Shown here: piece after piece, positions 1 through 4,688 of the stretch
How the letters are laid out: every line of letters starts with the position of its first letter
Numbering within the stretch: the first letter of the stretch is position 1
Source of the DNA: JAKANM01 sp964356495
GTDB taxonomy: Bacteria; Patescibacteriota; Patescibacteriia; Magasanikbacterales; GWA2-37-8
Length of the DNA: 12,550 bases
Reading direction: 5' to 3'
Assembly (NCBI GenBank): GCA_964356495.1
Contig: CAYHHR010000028.1
Coordinates: 1-12,550, forward strand
Notes under the pieces: model-generated
Seen by the model: the letters and a program-made list of their open reading frames with translations, nothing else
What the model was told of the DNA's origin: nothing
Database searches by the model: none
Program-made: the position numbers and the translations under genes

Positions 1-59
1 CCCCCCCCCCCCCCCCCCGCCCGCGCATTACGCGAGCATAATTTATACATTATCAGTAA
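1..59. other. Contig-edge sequence with poly-C run (probable artefact)
   Basis: The window opens with 18 consecutive C residues, then a GC-rich patch and a short AT-rich stretch ending in an in-frame TAA at 57-59. A poly-C run at the 5' edge is what the reverse complement of a poly-G tail from two-colour Illumina chemistry would look like. The patch at about 61-90 is also GC-rich, unlike the coding sequence that follows. I see no gene here. I infer that the true upstream sequence of the first gene is missing or corrupted. Confidence 0.6.
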
Positions 60-656
60 AGGAGTCCACCCCACCGCGGCGCACGAGGAGATATTGGAAA
101 AGATTTTAAATTTCCGTCTTCAGAAACTGTCGAGGATGAAACTGTTGCGCAAAAAACATCTGAGACGGCTGTTGAGGTTAATCCAGAACTAGAAAAGTTG
201 AAGGCGGAGTTGCAGGAGGCAGAAGTGGCCGCCGAAAAAGCGTTTGGAGATGTTTTGAAAGCTAGTGATGATTTACATCAAGCAGGTGAAGTATTTTTTG
301 CGTCATCTGGCATGAGTGCAGGGGACTTTGATAATATGATAAAGGGAAAGGTGGATGGTATGACAGATAATGAAGTTCTCCTTACTAAGGAGTTTGATGA
401 GAAATGGTCAAAAGCTTTCGATCAGATCTCAGAAGAAGCAAAAGCGGAGTTGATACGTGAATTTTTACTTGAAGCTAAGCTATCATTAATTCCGGGCCGA
501 GATAAAATATTAAAAAAATTACGCGACGTTGTTAAGAGCAAAGGGTTTGAAATCGTCATCAAGGCAGGAAGAAAACTTGATAGGGCTGTTGAAATTTCGG
601 GGCAACTTCATGACGTATCTCATTATTTAAAAATTAAATTAGAAGGTGGTAAATAG
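60..656 (+). CDS. Hypothetical charged helical protein, 5' end missing
   Basis: I do not recognise this protein. The first usual start codon in frame is TTG at 198, giving 152 residues, but the frame is open back to position 60. The residues before the TTG (about FKFPSSETVEDETVAQKTSE, then AVEVNPELEK) have the same acidic, helix-forming character as the rest. No ATG, GTG or TTG occurs in frame between 60 and 197. I therefore read it as the 3' part of a longer gene cut by the contig edge, with the first ~30-40 bases of the frame possibly artefactual. The product is rich in Glu, Lys, Asp and Ala, probably forms alpha helices or coiled coil, and has no membrane segment or signal peptide in the visible part. 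It stops with TAG at 654-656 and converges on htpX across a shared terminator. Confidence 0.55.
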   Translation, partial: RSPPHRGARGDIGKDFKFPSSETVEDETVAQKTSETAVEVNPELEKLKAELQEAEVAAEKAFGDVLKASDDLHQAGEVFFASSGMSAGDFDNMIKGKVDGMTDNEVLLTKEFDEKWSKAFDQISEEAKAELIREFLLEAKLSLIPGRDKILKKLRDVVKSKGFEIVIKAGRKLDRAVEISGQLHDVSHYLKIKLEGGK

Positions 657-703
657 TATTTGGCGCTTTTTAGTTGAATAAATCTTCACGGTCTGTGGAT
701 TAA

Positions 704-732
704 AAAATAACTCTCAAATCGAGAGTTATTTT
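704..732. terminator. Bidirectional intrinsic terminator
   Basis: A perfect 12-bp stem (704-715 pairing with 721-732) closes a 5-nt loop, AAATC. The stem has a GAGAG/CTCTC core, an A-rich left base and a T-rich right base, so either transcript would end in a U-rich tract. It lies between the plus-strand gene ending at 656 and htpX on the minus strand ending at 790, where a two-way terminator is expected. Confidence 0.8.
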
Positions 733-762
733 AGTGGCGAACGATTATAATTGGTGAAAGGG

Positions 763-784
763 ATTCCTCCACTTCGGTCGGAAT
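763..784. repeat. ATTCC...GGAAT imperfect palindromic repeat
   Basis: The element begins ATTCC and ends GGAAT, with a C(TTCG)G centre that would form a UUCG tetraloop in RNA. Read on the minus strand it gives GTCATTCCGACCGAAG, a pattern I know as a frequent short intergenic repeat in many bacterial genomes. It ends 5 nt from the htpX stop codon (790-792), on the downstream side of that gene. Only one copy is in the window, so its repeat status rests on recall, not on counting. Confidence 0.5.
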
Positions 785-789
785 GACAG

Positions 790-1683
790 TTACACCCCCA
801 TCTCCCGCAACCTTTTGATTCTTTCTTCAAGCGGCGGGTGGGTGGAGAAAAGATTCATAACAGAGTTTGACCGGAGCGGATTCGCCAAAAATAAATGCGC
901 GGTCGCGGAGGAGGCTTGTTTGAGCGGAAGATTTTCCATTTTTATTTTTTCGAGAGCATTTGCGAGGCCTTCCGGAAATCTGGTGGCAAGCACGCCGGAA
1001 GCGTCCGCGAGATATTCACGACGGCGAGAGATCGCAAGTTTGATAAGTTCCGCTATGATCGGGGAGAGGATCGCGAGGACAATCCCGATGACCATAAAAA
1101 TCGCCGCGAGCTGTCCTCCACCTTCGTTATCACGGCGCCGAGAACCAAACAAAAATTGACTGCGGAGGAAAATTTGCGCCATGATCGAAATCGCTCCGAC
1201 AAGCACTGCCACGAGGGTCATAAATCTGATGTCGAAATTTTTTACGTGCGACAGTTCGTGAGCGATGACGCCTTCCAGTTCTTCATTTTTTAATTTTTCA
1301 ATCGCGCCCTTGGTGATGGCGATCGAAGCCAGAAGCGGTTCGCGTCCGGTGGCAAAGGCGTTAATGGCCGGATCGTCGATAATATAAATTTTCGGTGTTG
1401 GTAGGCCGGTGGCGATGCTGAGATTTTCCACCAAGCGATAGACGTATTTATTTTCTTCTTCGGAAATCGCCCTGGCGCCGCTTGCCAGAAGCGCGATTTT
1501 GTCGCCTTGATAATATGAAATTAGCGTGCTGAAAAGTGAAATAATAATCGCGATCCAAACTCCGGCGTACGAGGTGTCGCCTTGCGCTCGGCTGAAAACG
1601 TAGCCAAGCCCTATTATAATTACAACAAAAATAGTCATTAATATAACTGAGCGGCGTTTGTTGGCGGTGATTTCACTGTACAT
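790..1683 (-). CDS. htpX: HtpX-like membrane zinc metalloprotease (M48)
   Basis: This 297-residue protein is an M48 family endopeptidase of the inner membrane. It degrades misfolded membrane proteins with its catalytic domain facing the cytoplasm. The zinc site is visible: HELSH at residues 142-146 (catalytic Glu143) and the third ligand Glu223 in RREYLADASG. Hydrophobic segments fall near residues 12-31, 40-58, 154-173 and 192-215, two before the HExxH motif and two after, as in HtpX. The conserved NAFATG and THPP motifs (the latter near the C-terminus) are present, and the length matches the family. It lies downstream of lemA on the same strand and is probably cotranscribed through the inverted-repeat element between them. 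I see no clear Shine-Dalgarno before the ATG. It is usually stress-linked in other bacteria, but no regulatory site is visible here. Confidence 0.95.
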   Translation of the reverse strand: MYSEITANKRRSVILMTIFVVIIIGLGYVFSRAQGDTSYAGVWIAIIISLFSTLISYYQGDKIALLASGARAISEEENKYVYRLVENLSIATGLPTPKIYIIDDPAINAFATGREPLLASIAITKGAIEKLKNEELEGVIAHELSHVKNFDIRFMTLVAVLVGAISIMAQIFLRSQFLFGSRRRDNEGGGQLAAIFMVIGIVLAILSPIIAELIKLAISRRREYLADASGVLATRFPEGLANALEKIKMENLPLKQASSATAHLFLANPLRSNSVMNLFSTHPPLEERIKRLREMGV

Positions 1684-1695
1684 AACAATATTTAA

Positions 1696-1807
1696 TTCGA
1701 AATCCGAATATCGAAATTCGAAACAAATTCAAAATTCGAATTTTTAAATTTTCAAAAACATTTTGAGCATTTGTATTTGTTTCGGATTTCGAATTTCGTG
1801 CTTCGAG
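1696..1807. repeat. Inverted-repeat element (MITE-like), 38-bp arms
   Basis: Two arms, 1696-1733 and 1770-1807, are reverse complements at 30 of 38 positions and flank a 36-bp AT-rich centre. Within each arm the unit TTCGAAATCCGAA or a variant recurs, so the arms are also internally repetitive. The element fills nearly all of the lemA-htpX gap and begins 2 nt from the lemA stop codon (1810-1812). It encodes nothing. The TTCGAA-rich style resembles a repeat I have seen widely in uncultivated-bacterium genomes. Transcribed RNA could fold into a long imperfect hairpin inside the operon. Confidence 0.75.
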
Positions 1808-1809
1808 TT

Positions 1810-2376
1810 TTAAAATCTCACTTTTACATTTTGCTTCTCTTCTTCCGCGGCCGCGAAGAATTCGAAGGCGGTGAATTTCAACGCGTTCGCGAAAATGTTG
1901 GTCGGGAAAATTTGGATTTTGGTGTTGAAGTCCCGGACGTTGCCGTTGTAGAAACGGCGCGCGGCCTGGATTTTATTTTCCGTGTCGGAAATCTCATCTT
2001 GCAGCTGCAAGAAGTTCTGACTGGCTTTGAGTTCCGGATAATTTTCACTGACCGCGAACAGCGTTTTCAGGGTGCCGGATAGCTGGTTCTCGGCGGCTTC
2101 TTTTTCTTTCAGGCTGGCATTCGGATTTTTACCGACATTCATAGCGGCGGCGCGCGCTTCAGTCAATTTTACCAAGGTTTCGCGCTCATGCGTCAGGTAT
2201 CCTTTCACGGTTTCGACGAGGTTTGGGATGAGATCATAGCGTCTCTTTAGCTGGACATCGATATCGCTCGCGGCTTCCCCCACGCGATTTTTACTTTGGA
2301 TTAGGCCGTTGTACATGGCGACTATCCAGAGGACGATGGCTGCTACCACTGCGACCAGGATGAGAGTTGGGCTCAT
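1810..2376 (-). CDS. lemA: LemA family membrane protein
   Basis: This 188-residue protein belongs to the LemA family: a single N-terminal membrane segment (about residues 4-22) followed by a helical, coiled-coil-like domain. Family hallmarks are visible: YNGLIQSKNRV just after the membrane segment, then the RRYDLIPNLVETVKGY stretch, EARAAA, and a late FYN..VRDFNTKI..FP segment. The ending KVRF is close to the usual KVDF-type tail, so the stop looks genuine. The biochemical function of LemA is not established. It is often found next to membrane proteases, and here htpX follows on the same strand, which suggests a shared role in membrane protein maintenance. ATG at 2376 is chosen because it places the membrane helix at the N-terminus. 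A TATAAT box lies just 10 nt upstream, so the transcript may be nearly leaderless. Confidence 0.93.
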   Translation of the reverse strand: MSPTLILVAVVAAIVLWIVAMYNGLIQSKNRVGEAASDIDVQLKRRYDLIPNLVETVKGYLTHERETLVKLTEARAAAMNVGKNPNASLKEKEAAENQLSGTLKTLFAVSENYPELKASQNFLQLQDEISDTENKIQAARRFYNGNVRDFNTKIQIFPTNIFANALKFTAFEFFAAAEEEKQNVKVRF

Positions 2377-2386
2377 AGATTTAATG

Positions 2387-2416
2387 ATTATAATTATTTA
2401 AATTGAAAGGCTTCAC
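2387..2416 (-). promoter_or_regulatory. Putative lemA-htpX promoter
   Basis: On the minus strand a perfect TATAAT occupies 2392-2387, 10 nt before the lemA ATG. A -35 region 17-18 bp upstream (about 2410-2416) reads TGAAGC or GTGAAG, a poor match to TTGACA. It would overlap the -35 box of the divergent rseP promoter. The -10 is convincing; the -35 is not. Confidence 0.45.
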
Positions 2417-2440
2417 ATTATTGCGGAGGTAGTATATAAT
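2412..2440 (+). promoter_or_regulatory. Sigma-70 type promoter of the rseP-pheS-pheT operon
   Basis: TTCACA (2412-2417, five of six matches to TTGACA) is followed after exactly 17 bp by a perfect TATAAT (2435-2440). Transcription would start near 2447, leaving a leader of about 20 nt before rseP. It overlaps the likely lemA -35 region, so the two divergent promoters may compete. Confidence 0.75.
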
Positions 2441-2469
2441 GGGGAAAGGTTTTTTACAAGATTTTGGCA

Positions 2470-3609
2470 ATGTTTACATTGATTATTTTCATCGCCGTGC
2501 TCGCCGTCCTGGTTCTATCCCACGAATTTGGGCATTTTATTGTTGCCCGAAAAAATGGAATCACGGTTGAGGAATTCGGATTTGGTTTTCCGCCGCGCCT
2601 CATCGGTATCCGCCGGGTGAAATTTGGAGGAAAGGCTAGCTGGCAGATTATCTGGAATAAACGCCAGCTTGAGCAAACTCTAGAGCATCACACCGGCACG
2701 ATCTACTCGATCAATCTGATCCCGCTTGGAGGTTTTGTTAAAATTAAAGGGGAAAATGCTGATGAGGAAATTGCTAATGATCCGGATAGTTTTAGCGCGA
2801 AGAAAACTTGGCAAAAGGTTGCCGTGTTGGTCGCTGGCGTCGCGATGAATTTTCTTCTCGCCGCGGCGCTGATCTCGATCGGCTATATGATCGGGATGCC
2901 GGCCGTCGGGGATGAGGTTGGTCCGAACAGTAAACTTGAAGTAGCCGCCACTATGGAAGGCAAGCCGGCCGCCGCCGCTGGGATCGTGGCCGGAGACAAA
3001 ATTATAAAAATTGATAATATTGAACACGCCTCTGTTCCGGAATTTCAAAAATATGTGGACGAGCATCGGACGGTAAGCGTCGCTTTTACCATCGAGCATG
3101 AAGGAAAAATTATCGTGAAGAATATTCAGCCGGCTTCGATCGATAACGGCCGGTTCGGCATCGGCGTGGCGATCGAGGCGGTTGGAATTATTCAGTATCC
3201 GTGGTACCGCGCGATTTACGAGGGGTTTGTCACGGCCGGAAAATATTTCGTCATGATCGTTGTCGGACTTTGGACTCTCGTGCGAGGGATTTTCGCCGGC
3301 GCCTCAATGGAGAGCGCGGTCGCCGGGCCGGTGGGTGTCGCGGTTTTGACGGGGCAAGCGGCGCGTATGGGATTTGTTTATCTCCTCCAGCTAACGGCGA
3401 TTTTGTCGCTCAATCTCGCGGTCATCAACATCCTTCCGATACCGGCGCTCGACGGCGGCAGGTTGCTTTTTGTACTATGGGCTAAGTTTTTCCGCCGCCC
3501 GGTAAATCCTCACACCGAACAGCTTATTCACACGATTGGTTTTGTTCTTCTGATTATTTTAGTTATAATGGTGACAGTGAAGGACATCGGTAATAATTTT
3601 AAATTTTAA
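2470..3609 (+). CDS. rseP: RseP-like site-2 intramembrane zinc protease (M50)
   Basis: This is an M50 family protease that cuts substrates within the membrane, as RseP and RasP do when releasing sigma factors or clearing signal peptides. From the ATG at 2470 it has 379 residues. The zinc motif HEFGH is at residues 18-22 in the first hydrophobic segment. The third ligand Asp328 lies in NILPIPALDGGRLLF in the third-from-last or penultimate helix region. A PDZ domain is visible at about 155-225 (AAAAGIVAGDKIIKID onward). Length and order fit the family. An in-frame TTG at 2464 could add two residues, but ATG gives the usual N-terminus, MFTLIIFIAVL. No strong Shine-Dalgarno is present. The stop is only 2 nt before pheS, so the two genes are almost certainly cotranscribed. 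No anti-sigma substrate is encoded nearby. Confidence 0.93.
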   Translation: MFTLIIFIAVLAVLVLSHEFGHFIVARKNGITVEEFGFGFPPRLIGIRRVKFGGKASWQIIWNKRQLEQTLEHHTGTIYSINLIPLGGFVKIKGENADEEIANDPDSFSAKKTWQKVAVLVAGVAMNFLLAAALISIGYMIGMPAVGDEVGPNSKLEVAATMEGKPAAAAGIVAGDKIIKIDNIEHASVPEFQKYVDEHRTVSVAFTIEHEGKIIVKNIQPASIDNGRFGIGVAIEAVGIIQYPWYRAIYEGFVTAGKYFVMIVVGLWTLVRGIFAGASMESAVAGPVGVAVLTGQAARMGFVYLLQLTAILSLNLAVINILPIPALDGGRLLFVLWAKFFRRPVNPHTEQLIHTIGFVLLIILVIMVTVKDIGNNFKF

Positions 3610-3611
3610 TT

Positions 3612-4643
3612 ATGCCTTTAGACGTTGAAAAGTTTGAATCAGACGCGCTGGTCGCGATCGCGGAGGCAAAAGACCAGGCCGCTCTCGAAGAAGTGGAGAA
3701 CAGATTGTTGGGCAGGAAACAAGGGGAGTTTACTCTTCTCATGCGCGGGCTTTCCAAACTTTCTACTGAGGAAAAGAAATCAGCCGGCGCGCGCTTGAAT
3801 GAGTTGAAAGAGAAACTTGTTGAAGCAGTCAACCAAAAACGCTCCGCGCTCGAGAGTGCCGTCTGGGAGCAAATTTCTGAAACTCAGAAAGTTGATCTCA
3901 CCGCTCCGTCCTTGCCGCCTAGGAAGATCGGTCATTTCCATCCAAACACTTTGGTTCAGCGTGATCTTGAAGATTTATTTTCTTCAATGGGTTTTTCTGT
4001 GCTTGATGGCCCGGAAGTTGAAAGCGATTATTATAATTTCTCGGCGTTAAATATCCCAGAGACTCATCCGGCGCGCGAACTGCAGGATACTTTCTATATC
4101 AAGGGACATAATAATTGGGTGATGCGAACGCACACCTCGCCGATGCAGGTTCGGGCGATGCAAAAATATGGTGCGCCGCTCCGAGTGGTTATTCCGGGCA
4201 AGTGTTATCGCAACGAAGCGACCGACGTTCGTCATGAACATACTTTTTATCAATTTGAGGGATTGGTGGTGGATGAAGGAATAAATTTCAGTCATTTGAA
4301 AGGCGTGCTAGAAATCGTGGCGAAGCATCTCTACGGCGAGAAAACTGGAGTGCGACTTCGTCCGAAATATTATCCGTTCGTGGAGCCGGGCGTGAACGGC
4401 GAGGTTACTTGTTTTACTTGCGAGGGTAAAGGTTGCCGACTTTGCAAAAATTCCGGTTGGCTGGAAGTGTTCGGCGCTGGCATGGTTCATCCCAATGTAT
4501 TGATCGAGGGTGGTATTGATCCCAAGAAATATACCGGTTTCGCATTTGGCTTTGGCCTCACGCGTCTCGTGATGTTGAAATACGGGATTGATGACGTGCG
4601 CCTGCTTGAGAGCGGGAACTTAAAGTTTTTAGAACAGTTTTAA
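3612..4643 (+). CDS. pheS: Phenylalanyl-tRNA synthetase alpha subunit
   Basis: PheS is the catalytic subunit of the (alpha-beta)2 class II synthetase that charges tRNA-Phe in the cytoplasm. The 343-residue protein has an N-terminal coiled-coil arm (about 1-90) that binds tRNA, then the class II core. Motif 2 lies at 198-217 (CYRNEATDVRHEHTFYQ...) and motif 3 at 312-318 (FGFGLTR). A four-cysteine cluster (Cys267, Cys270, Cys275, Cys278) sits in the loop before GWLEVFGAGMVHP. This putative zinc knuckle is also found in Firmicutes-type PheS and is not novel. Length is normal. The ATG follows the rseP stop by 2 nt, implying coupled translation. The paired beta subunit follows 45 nt downstream, with a GC-rich hairpin in the gap. 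Confidence 0.97.
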   Translation: MPLDVEKFESDALVAIAEAKDQAALEEVENRLLGRKQGEFTLLMRGLSKLSTEEKKSAGARLNELKEKLVEAVNQKRSALESAVWEQISETQKVDLTAPSLPPRKIGHFHPNTLVQRDLEDLFSSMGFSVLDGPEVESDYYNFSALNIPETHPARELQDTFYIKGHNNWVMRTHTSPMQVRAMQKYGAPLRVVIPGKCYRNEATDVRHEHTFYQFEGLVVDEGINFSHLKGVLEIVAKHLYGEKTGVRLRPKYYPFVEPGVNGEVTCFTCEGKGCRLCKNSGWLEVFGAGMVHPNVLIEGGIDPKKYTGFAFGFGLTRLVMLKYGIDDVRLLESGNLKFLEQF

Positions 4644-4644
4644 T

Positions 4645-4670
4645 CCCCGCTCGGGCGGGGTAGGGGTGGG
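4645..4670 (-). repeat. GC-rich palindromic repeat between pheS and pheT
   Basis: A perfect 6-bp stem, CCCCGC (4645-4650) with GCGGGG (4655-4660), closes a TCGG loop and is followed by a TAGGGGTGGG tail to 4670. It starts 1 nt after the pheS stop codon. The core CTCGGGC (4650-4656) is identical to the core of the hairpin inside dnaE (11623-11629) and differs by one base from that inside pheT (4927-4933). The G-rich tail lies on the opposite side, so this copy is inverted relative to the other two. No T-run follows, so it is not a good terminator. Confidence 0.65.
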
Positions 4671-4688
4671 TTGGCAATTATTATAAAT

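Noticed and set aside
815..1293. Two plus-strand reading frames opposite htpX
   Set aside because: They lie antisense to a gene with full M48 motifs, and their translations are Arg-rich with no recognisable domain. They are shadows of htpX.
1696..1807. CRISPR array from the recurring TTCGAAATCCGAA units
   Set aside because: The units are short, irregular, arranged as two inverted arms, and have no spacers of even length. No cas genes are near.
4644..4670. Intrinsic terminator between pheS and pheT
   Set aside because: The GC-rich hairpin has no T-run after it, and both subunits are needed together. It fits the repeat family better.
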